The notes: generated by a model from the letters alone, not told the origin. 64,000 bases of DNA from Hemibagrus wyckioides (GCF_019097595.1 NC_080732.1:10959775-11023774); one strand, 5' to 3'. Numbered from the stretch's first letter, positions 34,550 to 47,279 are shown. Made by a program: numbers and translations.

Positions 34550-36100
34550 TCTCAGATTGAGACATGTTGAAACATACATTACACATGTAATTGAGACCCA
34601 ATCACAGGTACAGATGTTGAGGCAGGATTTCCACCAGACTCAGAGGCCGTGAGAATGTAATGCAGTTTCCTTCAGTTTGATCTAAGCATTTATCTCCACC
34701 TTACCCTCCTCCTCAACACTATAGCTGTGTATATCTTTGACATGCTCACCCAAATTATATAATCAATGGCCTTTTAAATGAACAAGCAAAAACCCACCCT
34801 GGTAAACCATTGACCCTCTAACACAACCTTTGCTGGAAAAAAAGATTTATACCAATCACACTGAGCTGACGGTTGACTTGGAATTAAGGACATAGTGGAA
34901 AACCCTTAATTAGAAGTGTAACCTTTTCTGGCAGTCAGATTTGTTTTTGTAGTGCCCATGTTTGGCTAAGTTCTACAGGGAGCAGCAGAATGAGAGCGAG
35001 TGATGGATAAAGGTCTAGTTCAGCTTGCCCCAGTTCATTTGGAAACTTTGTTCAAACAAAGCCCAATCAAAGACCACACTGCCCCATCACAATCATAACA
35101 ACCGATTTTTAAGTCTGTGTGAGTCTAAAATATGCTTATTACACAGACATGACAGATGTATTATATACTGGTTCTGCTTAGCATAGCTAAATCTGTGTGG
35201 ACTTGTAATTTCCAAGTTGTATGGTCATGATGCTATACTCATAATAAATTTAGAATGTGGTATATGACTTTATCAGTGTAAAACAGATGCTCTTTACACG
35301 GAATGATAAGAGGCACACAGAGAAAGGAAATGAGTGAGACTAGCAGAGAGAGAATGTAAAGAGTCAGAGTTCTCTGAAATGGGGAAAGTGAGTCCTCTGG
35401 ATTCTTAATTGGCATTTGAGGCATGCATGTTAGACAGCTGAACACGATTGGACATGGTTAAGAAATAAAACACAGTGCTGGCCTCAGATGGCACAAGGCT
35501 GCATCCAGTGTAGAGAAAACCAATCAAGACAGGAAGAAGCAACGCCACCCTGAACCCCCACCCCCTGCACTCCCACTTCCTGTGAATGCTATGAAGAGAC
35601 GGGATAGAGACAAGTAGCAGGAAGGCATGTCTGTATTCTATCAGCTTCTAGACCTCTGTCTTCCATCCCCACATGCTACATATCAGGCAGATGCTACACT
35701 GGGTCACACAGGTACAATGAGAAACACATTGGATGAAAAAAGATGCTTAGACCAGTGGATATAATCTGACAGGACACTTTCCAATTACATAAAGCTTCTG
35801 CTAAATAATGTTACATGGGCTAATTTCATTTTACTTGCTTGGTGAAATGATTTGTTTTGTTTATTAGTTTTATGTAGTAGCTGCCATGTTGAAAAAATTC
35901 ACTAGATTTAGAAATGTAAGAAAAAAAAACAGTGGAGTAATTTCCAAGAGATAAAAATAGCACATTGTGATTTTATTCCTACACACTGTGAAGGCAAATA
36001 AAGTACAATATATAAAAACAAGCTGGTGAACAATTGATGTCACTATTAAAGATGACCTGCATTAATAAGTCCAAAATTACTGATTAATTATTATGCCAGA
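34550..36100. other. Unique intergenic stretch
   Basis: No exon or repeat family recognised. A mildly complex patch at 34860-35095 (with CCCTTAATTAGAAG) could extend the neighbouring island. Confidence 0.35.
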
Positions 36101-36176
36101 AGATGTACCTGGACCCTTTTACAGAGCAAAATAGAACACATGAACGGATTAATGCATCCGTTGCATTAATCAAACT

Positions 36177-36216
36177 TCCTTCCTTCCTTCCTTCCTTCCT
36201 TCCTTCCTTCCTTCCT
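36177..36216. repeat. (CTTC)n microsatellite
   Basis: About ten CTTC units joined directly to the ATTC tail of the adjoining SINE. It probably arose from that tail. Confidence 0.95.
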
Positions 36217-36465
36217 ATTCATTCATTCATTCATTCATTCATTCATTTTTCTGTAACTGCTTTATCTAGCGAACCTGAAGCATGTCCTGGGAACACTGGA
36301 CATGAGGCAGGAACACAGGCTGGATATGTTCAATATATTCATACCTTTAGAGTAACCAGTTTACTCGTTCCAAGGGAAGAAACTGGAGAATCCAGACGAA
36401 ACACACTCAGACTCACATAAAAACACATGAATATGTTGAAAGGGCAACATCCACTGCACAATCTC
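36217..36465 (-). mobile_element. tRNA-like SINE, antisense, with (CATT)n tail
   Basis: The minus-strand element has its (GAAT)n-type tail at 36217-36246, followed on the + strand by CTGTAACTGCTTTATCTAGC (tail core reversed), TGTCCTGGGAACACTGGACA, AGGCAGGAACACAGGCTGGAT, GAAACTGGAGAATCCAGACG and GGGCAACATCCACTGCACAA. This matches the order of the family seen at 4553, 6188 and 58198. The tail-to-head layout is nearly complete though diverged. Confidence 0.62.
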
Positions 36466-36859
36466 AGTCATCTCAGGTTTAGAGGTTTTTAGAGGAATCA
36501 TTTTAATATTGACTTGACTTCTATAATATCACTATTGCAAAAGCCACTATAACAAGTGAATGAAAGGACTATTGCACTATAAATCTAATGTTATTTACTG
36601 AATTTATTATGTGTGAACTACTGCATGTATAAGAAAATATCACTGATGAACAGCAACACAATAATATAGTATAACCACCAGAAAACACCGTTTCCCAAAC
36701 TCTGCAGGGACATCCCTGGTCTCCAGAATTTGCTCAGCTGTGGTATGTTTGGGGGACAAGTTAACTGGCTGTAAGGGGTGAATGGATGCTTAATACACTT
36801 CTCTTTTTTGTCCAGATCCTCTCCCAGCTTGTGAGGACTATTTAGCAAATAATCAGTTT

Positions 36860-36980
36860 GTTATTGGTCTTAAGTACTGGCTAATTAAAATTGTGACCCC
36901 TGCGAGTAACCCTCTTCCTAGGGATACGGAACATAAACAGGAACAATTTGTTTAATTGCAAAAGACCTTTTTTTTTTTGG
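36860..36980. promoter_or_regulatory. Candidate conserved-noncoding-like island
   Basis: TTATTGGTCTTAAGTACTGG then TAATTA at 36882-36887 and GACCCCTGCGAGTAACCCTC, ending AATTTGTTTAATTGC. The dense mixture of homeodomain cores in complex sequence is enhancer-like; no test of conservation possible here. Confidence 0.28.
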
Positions 36981-37275
36981 AGGGGAGAGCAATTTGCCCC
37001 CTGTGAAATGAATGAACCTACTGGGGATTGGACAAATTAAGGTTTAAATACAAACGGCAGTCCAACAACACCATGCAAATATTTCACTGTTTAAAGAGAA
37101 ATTGTGAATTTTATATTCTAGATATTGTTGTATTTTGGAATGATACAGCAGTTTAGTGGAATGAATAAAAAAAGTAAAAATGTTAATTAAATGTTAAGTA
37201 AAATGTTTTAAATGTATTCAATATGCTTTATACAGTTATGGCTTAGAATGCTAATGTCTTGCTCATAATGCCCCC

Positions 37276-37301
37276 TGTGTGTGTGTGTGTGTGTGTGTGT
37301 G
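37276..37301. repeat. (TG)n microsatellite
   Basis: Short perfect TG run. Confidence 0.95.
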
Positions 37302-37525
37302 CATGTTGTAGAGGCATGTTTAATCTTTGTGGGGACCAAATGCCCTGTAAAGATAAGAGGAATATATGACAGATTTGAATTGCCCCCATGTTTGTTAAAT
37401 AAATAAATAAACAAACCAACCAACAAACAAACAAACAAATAAATAGTTATTTAGATTTAGGTGTAGACATAGAATTAATTTGTTTTTTTTATAATTATTT
37501 TAGATATACATACATAAAACAAACA

Positions 37526-37529
37526 TGTG

Positions 37530-37562
<33 letters not shown>

Positions 37563-37568
37563 CTGTGT

Positions 37569-37600
<32 letters not shown>
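37526..37600. repeat. (GT)n microsatellite, interrupted
   Basis: GT run of about 75 bp with TTT and TCT interruptions. Confidence 0.97.
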
Positions 37601-37619
37601 TAGGGTAATAAATAATGCC

Positions 37620-37633
37620 CCAATAGATGGCAG
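37620..37633 (+). promoter_or_regulatory. Candidate CTCF core motif, 13 of 14
   Basis: CCAATAGATGGCAG fits CCASYAGRKGGCRS except the fourth base. Same strand as the cores at 11580 and 59508. Weak evidence alone. Confidence 0.25.
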
Positions 37634-38949
37634 TATTTCACAGTGAATGACAGTAGGAGTAGGAAATAGCAGCAGGAGGCTGTAGCACACATCAAAAGAG
37701 CTTAGTCTTCTGTTTATTTTAATCAAAGTGGGATAAAATACCTCTAAACAATAGTAGACGTGGTTAGTTCTGTTACAAAGGACCGGATACCGTGATTGTA
37801 ATTGTATATTTCATATGATTTTAATTACCTTCCAGGCGGTTGGTTAAAGTGTTTTTTGTGCGTCTTTCAATATTTTATAAACTTGTCTAATCTTGTCATT
37901 TTGTATATTTGTTGTACATGTGTTTTTACTCTCTCTTTGTTTGTGTATTTCTATGTATAAATTCAGCATGGGGACATTTTTGTTAAAGAGCACATACAAT
38001 CCATGTCAGAGCAAACATAACAAACTTGTGTGATCATGTATGGGCACAAGTGTGTGTTATTCATCATTCTACACTTCAGTACCTTCGGACTGTTCTTAGC
38101 ATTATTTTTCAGATAAATTCATCAATTTATTTATTAATCATTAAGTATTTCATTTACATTTTCCAGTCATAGTTTGGACACAACTCCTCAAAGAAGAATC
38201 TTCTATATTAAATTTCAACAGTTAAAGAATGAACAAGTGACCAAAAGTTCAACACAACCAAATTATTTTGTACTTTAAATTCTGATCAGTAAAATAGTAG
38301 CTTATAATTTCAGCAAAAAGTGTATGCGTGGACATAAACTTTATTATATTTTACCCAGAAAATGCAACCATAAACCTTATCAAAACGTCTTTAAGACAAT
38401 GAACAATATATATATATATATGTTCAGACTAGTGTGTACACACTATTTTGTGTTTATCGTATATAACATTTTTCCTACACTCAATATCACTTACCATAAA
38501 AGTATAATTAATAAGATAGATGAAGGGAAATGAAGTGTTGAGAAGAAGAGGATTTTGTTAGAGGTTATTTTGTTGGTTCAGAGAATGATCAGACTTCTGT
38601 AAAAACAAGTGCAGCTTTAGGAACCAGAATTGGACCAGCGTCAGCAAACTCATCCTCATCTTATGTGCACAGTGACAGCAAACTACCTTTGACAAAATAT
38701 ACAGGCAAAAATAATCCAATCATTTACCAAATCTACTTTGCGATAATAAGCAGATAACGTGATCAAACATGTCCATATTACATTTCACCATTAAAACAGT
38801 GCGGATCTTTCAAACATTTTTACACTCATTTAACACATTACCATAATCATGACTGTTTCTAACATCCCACAGAGTATTTTACACATTTATAATTGTGAGA
38901 TGTGGAATTTCATGTCATGAAAATGTAAATCATACATACACCAAGAATT

Positions 38950-38950
<1 letters not shown>

Positions 38951-39024
<74 letters not shown>
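38951..39024. repeat. (AAT)n microsatellite
   Basis: About 25 units, the longest of the AAT loci in the window. Confidence 0.97.
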
Positions 39025-39293
39025 CCTAAATATATGCTTCTATGATTTTAAAAATGGTAGAGAGTAGCACATTTAAATAATTTATGATGAGGTGTTGAAT
39101 AGTATAATTTGATCAGATATTGCTGCCTGATCAAAATGCAGCATTAAAAGAAAAGTAATCTCATTTTGTATTTTTTATTGCACACATTGTGTTCTAATTC
39201 TGAAGCCTAGTTCCCAAACAGTCCTCGGAACTGCAAAAGGTACCAAGTATCTACACACTGTGCTGATTTAATGTACTGTCACAACAGGTCCAG

Positions 39294-39332
<39 letters not shown>

Positions 39333-39789
39333 ACTGTATATACAAAAATAAATATACCACTATAGTGTGCATAAAACAATCCAGAAATTAGTCAAAACTA
39401 TAGCAGTAGTCTGCAACCAGTTGAAATGACAGGTGACATGCTGACTGCAGGCTTGGAAAAGTGCTTCTAGCTGCAGGTGTGTTTTAAATCTCAATAAGTG
39501 GGTTTTTCTTTTTCCATTTTCAATGTGTGGTGATCAGTGCCTTCAAATGGTGTGCCATTCAATAGCGTATAAAACACACTTAAAACACAATACAGACACA
39601 ACACAGACTGTGTGCGTGTGTGTGTGTGTGTCTGTGAGTATATGTGTTTAACGGGGATAAGTCAGCAGTGTGTTCCGTAATGCTCAGCTCGCTCTCTTTC
39701 TGGTTCAGCTGTTCCTCTCTCTGATTTCATGCTGAGCTTCCTTTAGGCTCCACTGGCCTGGCTAAGTGTCCTCATGCCGCACACGTGAG

Positions 39790-39793
<4 letters not shown>

Positions 39794-39832
<39 letters not shown>
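39794..39832. repeat. (GA)n microsatellite
   Basis: GA run of about 19 units. Confidence 0.96.
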
Positions 39833-39835
<3 letters not shown>

Positions 39836-39983
39836 ATAGAAATGAATGTCTGATGGTTGCATGCATGATTGGTTATTGCTCTGCTCCATACCATTCATTC
39901 CTCCCTCTCTCTTTTCTATCAAGGCTCTCAGCCTGGACTGGAGCTTTACAGTGCAGCTTTAACAAGCTGAGCACCTCTAACAT

Positions 39984-40006
39984 CACACACACACACACAC
40001 ACACAC
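39984..40006. repeat. (CA)n microsatellite
   Basis: CA run of about 11 units. Confidence 0.94.
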
Positions 40007-40569
40007 ATTCTCTCACACCGCCCTCCCTCTTGTCACTTCTGTATCTTCTCTATCTTTCACTTCTTAGATAGAAGCTGCTATTTCAGGACTCACTGCAAGA
40101 ATTTGTTCAATGTGTGTATGTAAAGAATACTCTCTACATGCAGAGTTTTCAGTTGTTGTAGACCAACCCCACATGTAATCTCTGGCTTTGGCCTCTATGG
40201 GCCCTCTGTAGATTGAAAAAAAAAGTCCCTCTTTTAGAACATTAGCCCATTCAGGCTTACATAGCAGAGTCAGCGTGCTGGGACATACTATGTGGAAAAG
40301 CATACACTGACTTACTGATGGCTTAAGAAAGAGGGGAAATTGTCCTTATATTACAGATATTTACAATGCAAACTAAGAATGATGACTTCATACTTATTCT
40401 TGAAGACTTATTGAAGAATACCATTATATCTACAGTGCCTTGCCTTTTAAAATAAATGATAAATTAATGGCAGCATTTGGATATGCAGACACATATTTTT
40501 GTCACTGGCTAGAAATTAGTGCAGGAACATAACCATGCTGTTGCTGCAATTCAACTTAAAATTCCTCTA

Positions 40570-40885
40570 AATGGCCTTTTAGATAATGTTCCGATTATTT
40601 GACCCTGGTATTAACATTGTGAAAAAGGAACAAAACAGTGACACTATCCACTATCACCCAGATGAAGATGGGGTCCTTACTGAGTCTGGTTCCTTTTAAG
40701 GTTTTATCCTAATGTCATCTCAGGGCATTTTTTTCTCACCACCATTGCCTCAGGCTTGCTCAACAGGGATAAATATAAATTTTAATTTTAAACTTTTATT
40801 AAGAATTTTTACATCCTTTTATAGCTGCTTTGAGACAATGTCCTTTGTTAAAATATAAATAAAATTTAATAGAATTGAGTTTGCC
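40570..40885 (+). repeat. Dispersed repeat with GCTTTGAGACAATG-type 3' tail, sense
   Basis: CACCCAGATGAAGATGGGGT, TGAGTCTGGTTCC, CATCTCAGGGCATTTTTTTC, AGGCTTGCTCAACAGGGATA, AGCTGCTTTGAGACAATGTC and the tail AAATATAAATAAAATTTAAT appear in the order of a recurrent otophysan repeat I recall. The 5' limit is unclear. It has no ORF and is probably a SINE or the 3' end of a LINE. Confidence 0.6.
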
Positions 40886-40999
40886 TCTGTGTCACAACTA
40901 TGTATACTCTTGACCCAGCAAGTGATGCGGAGTGTTGGCATTTTTCTTATTTTGTAAATGCTGTTTTCAATAACTGCTTATCTTTCAAAATTGTTGACT

Positions 41000-41576
41000 T
41001 TTAAAATAAATTTTGCTATTAATTTTCTGCTGTGCCATTAAAAGACATAGCCAGCAGGACATCAAAATCTGAACATCTCATTTTCTAAGTAATAATGCTT
41101 TGTATGGATTAAAATAAATAAATGCATGGAGTAAAATAACTGCCATTAAACTTTCTTTCTTTTTTTTTTTACCTCCACCCCTCTACTGATCTACTGTGTT
41201 CACAGCATATGGAAATATCTTATCTGCCTCACACAGAAAATGACTATGGAGTAAAAATGAGTAGTGTGATTGTCACACAGGGGGATAACGAAGCTGGTGA
41301 TAAATGATATCACCTTTCCCACCACTCTCACAAGTGCTAGCTGCAGATCTAGCTGTGGTAACTGTTTTAGGTTGTGAAATCAGTTACACCAAAGTGGTTA
41401 TGCAGCTCTAAAGGCAAATGAATAAAATTAGTGCTTGTCTCTTTTCGTCTGTATGTTTTTTCCCCTCAAGCATTTCCCCCCTCAAACTCAGCCTTATCTA
41501 AAGCAGACTATAGGAACTATGCACGTCTCACTACTATGACAGTCTGTGAGAGGAGAAGTGCTGGTTTTAATTAAGA

Positions 41577-41611
<35 letters not shown>

Positions 41612-43085
41612 AGGACAGTGAGGTTGCATAATTAACTCCTGTGGACAATTTCACTGTGTCAGTTGTCTGAGTATGCTTTCAGAGTAACTCATTTGTGTGA
41701 CATACATATTTCTGGGAGCAGGTCTGGTATTGCCAGTGCTGGTTGGTTGGTGTGTGATTAGTTCTGGGCAGGTCTCAGTTATGTGAGATATGTAACCAAA
41801 GCCATTGAAGACCATTAGAGGTACTTGTAATGATTTCCTCCTGCCGTGCCAGTCCACTAAACTTTACTTCCTGTCGGAACTGCATGCGGTGGTGCTCACC
41901 TACATGTATCCCGTCCTCATTTCCTGTCATCGTCACTGTCTACCACATCTACAGCACACCACACACAACACTCATAAAAGCTAGTAGCATGCTGTAAATC
42001 TGCTCGACTGGCACAGGGAAAGGCCAAAAAAGAAAAACTGTACCTGATTGGCAAAGACTTGGAAATGACTACAATGACACCTCTTCTCATTATATGCCCT
42101 TTTGATATGCCCTGTGTAGCTGTGGTGCCAAATAATTCCTTTTTTTCCTCTCCTCCATTGCAATGTTTGCATTTATCCCTAACCTTTTCTTGTTTTGAGA
42201 TAACCTGGTGTTGATTCGTTGAATATATGATCATGTTATTGTATTTTGATACACTTTTTAAGTACATTTTGTAATCTGCATTGCTATATTATCAAGCAAT
42301 AATACATCTATCTAGTTTTACCTATGATTACAGTAATTACAAATAAACCAAGATAAGATTTTTAAAACTATTTCTAGACATGTTTAAGCATTTCAAGCTT
42401 GAAATAGTTGTGTTATACTGGCATTCCTAGAAATACGATAATGCCAAAAGAATGCCAAAAGAATGAGTATATTTAAAGTTTGAAACTCATCTAGAAACAG
42501 ATTGAATGATCTTGTATTTGATTTATAATGATCTGATAAGAAATATTAGCTATATTTCCCCCAATTCAGGATATTTTCACCTTCTGTCGTTGTTTGCAGT
42601 GTGTTCTGTGCTAGAAGGAGCATGTGGCTTGGGAAACCACATGGCAATCGAGAAAGGAGAGAGCAACCAGTGCAGATTGTAAGTGTGCAATAATGGCATT
42701 ATTGAATTTGACTGTGGTTTTTATGGTCGACATTCTTCAGTGATTGACTTCTCATTTAATGTTTCCCTCCTTTGGACACATTCATCTTTAGAGGTACAAG
42801 TTAAAACCGTGGTTTCTTTAGAGGCCCAGACAATGACTTTTACATGGTGTAGTGCATATAAAACTGCATATAAAATGTACTTTCATCTAAGTGAGAGTTT
42901 TTCTTTTTGTGCAATTTCTTTTTATGCCCACATTAGTTACTACAATCTTTCAAATACCTGACAGATTTTTATTCAGCATGTATTATATGTCATGCCAAAA
43001 CATTAAATGTGACAAAAGCACTTATGTTACATTATTTATATCATTCTCTTGACATCATGGAATAATTTTTAGCAGCTTTATAAAG
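41000..43085. other. Unique intergenic stretch
   Basis: Contains a (GT)n run at 41580-41609 and a 13-bp direct duplication (ATGCCAAAAGAAT) near 42440-42465. No exon or transposon recognised. Confidence 0.4.
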
Positions 43086-43093
43086 CCAAAGGC

Positions 43094-43135
43094 ACGCACA
43101 TGCACACGCACACACACACACACACACATACACAC

Positions 43136-43208
<73 letters not shown>
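43094..43208. repeat. Compound (CA)n(GA)n microsatellite
   Basis: CA run followed by an approximately 68-bp GA tract with one GGGA interruption. The 128- and 61-residue antisense frames across it are repeat-driven. Confidence 0.97.
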
Positions 43209-43211
<3 letters not shown>

Positions 43212-43339
43212 TTATACATGCCTGACGCATTGTATTCCAAAGTTGTGTTTCCATGACATTCAGCTGGGTGATATAATTAGGTGGCAGATGAACACATGGC
43301 ACTAAGTGTTCTCTGGAGGGAGAGAGAGTAATGATGTGC

Positions 43340-43650
43340 AGAATGCAGGCATTTGAAGAACAGGTTAGAAGTCGGCCGAGGGGCAGCGTGGCTGTCTGCA
43401 CCACGGGGATGACCTTGGGAACTTTCTGGAACACTCGAGACCATGTTGCTTCAAAGACAAGCATGTCCTTGGGGGAGATTCTGGAAATTGGTTATTGTAT
43501 TGCAAAGACTATTTACCTTTTTGGAGGATTAACATATTTAATTCCCGCCACTAATCCCATCGGAGTTAATACCCCTCCATTTCCAATTATCCCACTAACT
43601 GTGACAAGGAGGAAACCGGGAAAGCTTGCCACAAACTGCTTCTAAAGACC
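43340..43650. promoter_or_regulatory. Candidate conserved-noncoding-like island with heat-shock-element-like core
   Basis: Complex mid-GC island without simple repeats. GGAACTTTCTGGAAC at 43418-43432 fits the three-unit heat-shock element nGAAnnTTCnnGAAn exactly, and a second two-unit TTCTGGAA lies at 43479-43486. Later parts include CCACTAATCCCATCGGAGTT (43549-43568) and TCCAATTATCCC, which are bicoid/OTX-like (TAATCC) and homeodomain-like. The 104-residue + frame shows no family features, so I read the island as noncoding. HSF use is inferred from the motif only. Confidence 0.33.
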
Positions 43651-44462
43651 TTGTTTTGTTTGAGCAACGCAAGTGCATGTGGTTTTATTCTTTCCACTTG
43701 TGCTTTTCAGTTGTTGTTTTTTAGAGCTATCACTTCTAATCAATATGCACATTTCATAAAAAATTACAACACTTAAATATTCTTAAGCTACTGCAATAAG
43801 ATGGACACATACACCGAATCTAGCTCGTAAACAAATACACATTCCTCACTTAGCATTTTAAAGCAGGCATGTATGCAAATCTTATAGTGTTTAAAGTGAG
43901 TCGTAATGGTGCTGCAAAGATTTATTACACTTCTTTTTTCTTCATATTTTGTTTATCAGGGAGAGGTGAAGACTTTCCCATACTGGGACGTTTTTGTCCC
44001 AGACAGAAAACTGAGACATTGGGTCGGTCTGCTCAGCGTCAGTCCAGGGGAGACAGGAAGTGTGATGGAAGCTCTGGGATCTGCTTTGTTTTTAATAGGC
44101 ATTCATTAAAGAGATTCCTTTAGGATGACACAGGCAGGGTTGTGGTGTGTGTGTGTGTGTGTGTGTGGACAGAATACTTAGTGAGGGGTCTAGACTCATG
44201 TGATTACTCTCATTTCAGCATACAGTCCCTTATTTCCTTTCAGATCAGTCTAAAGGCCAGGAGTCTCAGTATGGAGCTTGGAAATAACCGGGTCAGCTTC
44301 CCCAGACCTTAAATCTAATGACACATCTACAAAGAACTCCAAACACTCACACGCACTTGTACATGATTTCTGCTCATGGTCTCTGATTGTACAAAACTGT
44401 CTTAGCTTTACCATAGTTACATTTGTACTAGTTAGCAAAAAATATGCTTTAAGATTAATTAG

Positions 44463-44463
<1 letters not shown>

Positions 44464-44527
<64 letters not shown>

Positions 44528-44548
44528 ATATATATATGTATATATATA

Positions 44549-44632
<84 letters not shown>

Positions 44633-44636
44633 TATA
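44464..44636. repeat. (TA)n microsatellite, 170 bp
   Basis: Longest TA array in the window, with a few GTATG and CTA interruptions. Both strands give open tyrosine/isoleucine frames that are repeat translations. Confidence 0.98.
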
Positions 44637-45101
44637 TTATAATACAGGATATAATCAGATTTACTGCACTCTACAAATGTCTTTTCTTCACCAGCTCGGT
44701 AACTATACAACTTTTATGAGCAGATCACAAGCCTAAGATCACAGACATCTGTTTCACAAACATGACATCTATATTCAGTCTATATTAATATCAATACACA
44801 CATCTTAGTGATTAACAGCACACAGATGGTTTGTGAGATCATGTTTGTTTTAACTTAATTAGTAAGATTAGCATCAACATTTCATGCAGAGATTTAAGTG
44901 ATAAAGCAATGTTTACTAATGATGGGCAGAATAATTCCTATATCCTGTCTTTAAATAGCGGAACCTGCAGTATGTGTATACTAGTATTTTCATTAAGCCT
45001 TGGTAACAGTGACCCCTATGCAACATTGCAGTACAGCTTTGATGTGGCTGGTGGCTTTGTACATTGCTAATTACCCTGGCGGGGTAACAGTGCTGTAGTT
45101 T

Positions 45102-45132
45102 GGGGGAGGGGGGGTGAATGGAATTTTGGGGG
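45102..45132 (+). other. G-rich tract
   Basis: Runs of five and seven G separated by one base, then a third run after 13 bases. Possible non-canonical G-quadruplex. Confidence 0.3.
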
Positions 45133-45184
45133 ATTGGATGAGTTTGGGAAGTTAAGAGGTAGGAAGTATATGTAAAGAGAGAAT

Positions 45185-45186
<2 letters not shown>

Positions 45187-45216
<30 letters not shown>
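45187..45216. repeat. (GA)n microsatellite
   Basis: Short GA run. Confidence 0.94.
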
Positions 45217-45217
<1 letters not shown>

Positions 45218-45335
45218 TTAAATTCTACTGTAGGGAATCACAATACTTACAAAAGATTTTTCTTGTCCCATACATCTTCTGTTTCACTACCCTGACTCTG
45301 TCCTCTGTTTCCTAATTCTGCTGCTCCATGTTACT

Positions 45336-45337
<2 letters not shown>

Positions 45338-45371
<34 letters not shown>
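45338..45371. repeat. (CT)n microsatellite
   Basis: Perfect CT run of about 16 units, 120 bp right of a GA run: an inverted purine/pyrimidine pair. Confidence 0.95.
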
Positions 45372-45373
<2 letters not shown>

Positions 45374-46119
45374 CTGACTCACTAACTTGCTCTGCCTTTC
45401 CCTGCCTAGTCTCTCACACGTGTTTTACTAACTCGTCCCCTGGCTGCTTTCTTCAGTCTCTCTGCATGTCCCTGGGCTTCTCATGTGATTGTCAGGGTTT
45501 TGCTCGCAAATGCTCCTAGTCATGGTTAAGTATCTATAAAGCATGACACATCTTTCTGTCTCTCTCATTCTGTTTCCCGTTCTGTGTCTTTTGATATCTT
45601 AGAATTAAAATTAGCCAGTTCACCATAGGGGTGATGAACTGAAGTGTGAAGCTGTCTGTTATTATGATATTCTGTTTACAAGAAAATTAAACTAGTCTAT
45701 ATTATTATCTAATGTAAAGAGCCTACTGCTCTGCTGAGAAAATGCAAAACCATTAATACCACAAAAGCGTTAAATCTCTATTACTTATCCTGGGGTTATC
45801 TACAGTGAAACTACTAAAAAGTAGTTTAAGGATTGACAGAGAATTGAACAGAACGAGTATATACGAGCAAATCCTTACAGTAAGCATTACTTATTTTAAG
45901 CTGATATAATTATAATGCTTAACATAAGAATAATTAAGTATTTATCAAAGTTGAACTTATATGATTGTATTGTGTTTCATTACAGTAACTCTAAACCAGG
46001 AAACAAATTACATTTGCCATCCTTTCTAAAGCACACACATCTCTTTCTCCTGTTACACACACACAGCACAACACACACACAGATACACACAGTTACTCTT
46101 ATCTCTCAGGGCTAATTTC

Positions 46120-46720
46120 AGGCCATGCTAACAGTTCAGCAGTGGGGCCCCTCATCTCACCCTCCATCAGCACTTGTTGTACCACTTGAACCTCTGCTGA
46201 GAGGAAAACCCCACATCTTTCATTTGTCCAGACTCGAGTGCCGTCTTGCCTCCATGTCCCTCCACCCTTCCTCCCAGGGTGACAATCCAGCTATTGTCCC
46301 ATCCTCTCCTCACTCTCCTCACCCTCCACCCCTTCCCCACACAGCTATGAGCTATATTGCTCTGACCCTTCTCCATCAATCAGCTTCAATTGGATAATGA
46401 TGTGTAATCACTTTCTTTCAGGGGAGTCTATAAAATGGAGCAGGGCTTCTGCTCCTCCCCGGAGACCTCCTTCTGTTTGCTCCTATTTGATCCAATGCCC
46501 CTCCTTTCAGAGCGTCTAAATACCCTCGCAACTCGACCTGCCCTGCGCGGCCAGCTCTAAACTGCCCCCCACCCCCCCAACGAAGCAGGACGGGGTCCGG
46601 CCCAGTTGGGGGGAAAACCATAAGCCCCCGGGGCTATTATAACTGACCTTTCATTAGATCAGACTGCTTGGATGCTTTGAAATGGATCGACCGCAAGAGG
46701 AGAAACAAGAGGAAAGGTCT
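46120..46720. promoter_or_regulatory. GC-rich complex island, possible regulatory or promoter-like
   Basis: One of the most GC-rich non-transposon segments here, peaking at 46440-46640. It contains a TATA-like TATAAAA at 46429-46435 followed by GC-rich DNA with CpGs, and a preceding CAATTGGATAATGATG. Further right, TGGGGGGAAAACCATAAGCC (46608-46627) and CTGACCTTTCATTAGATC look enhancer-like. Frames on both strands lack protein-family features. A TATA box with no exon after it is equally consistent with chance. Confidence 0.3.
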
Positions 46721-47279
46721 CTGGTGTTAAAAGGAGGAGCAGAAATTGATCTAAAGACAGAAGAGATCATTAGTTCACACTCAAGTCTCAAAACAAGGTG
46801 GCAAACCTGTCTATGAGAGATCTTTTAATGGGACAAGTACAAAAAATAGCTGCTGAAAGCTAGATATCTCAACAATTCCCTCAGAATTCTGACTAAATTG
46901 GAGAGTATGGATAAAAGCTGTTCTTGTGCAGTTACCTGAAGACAAACATGGCAACATACAGGAAACTGTAAATTTCAATATAAAATTGTAAAGACAGTAT
47001 ATGAAATGTTTCCATTTGGCAGGTGCGGCCTGCTGTGCCAAACAGATTTAGCTGGGTCTGGCTGAAAGGAGGGGATGCAAGCAATCCACCTTAAATGCAA
47101 AATACATGTGTGAGTTTACACAGTTCAGGAGGCAAACAGTCTGAGTGCGATTTAAAGCTCTATCATGGCAGCAGGAGCCTTTGTCTCAGCACTTCTGCAC
47201 TCCTGCCCATACATAAAACAACCCATCACATGTAAGTAAGACCCACACAATGAGGCCATGAATGAAGTAATATTGCCCC

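Larger units (their letters stand above)
37640..40565. other. AT-rich intergenic stretch with microsatellites
   Basis: Unique DNA interrupted by the simple repeats listed separately, with a small (CT)n at 39297-39328 and (GT)n at 39612-39631. No exon recognised. Confidence 0.4.

Noticed and set aside
38160..38275. CAGTCATAGTTTGGACACAA resembles another fish Tc1 terminus, with a possible inverted partner near 38240
   Set aside because: Similarity fades after about 20 bases and no transposase remnant or clear TA-flanked pair was found.
44459..44736. Long open frames on both strands rich in tyrosine and isoleucine
   Set aside because: Direct translations of the (TA)n array; the same holds for 47706-48134 and 19119-19301.
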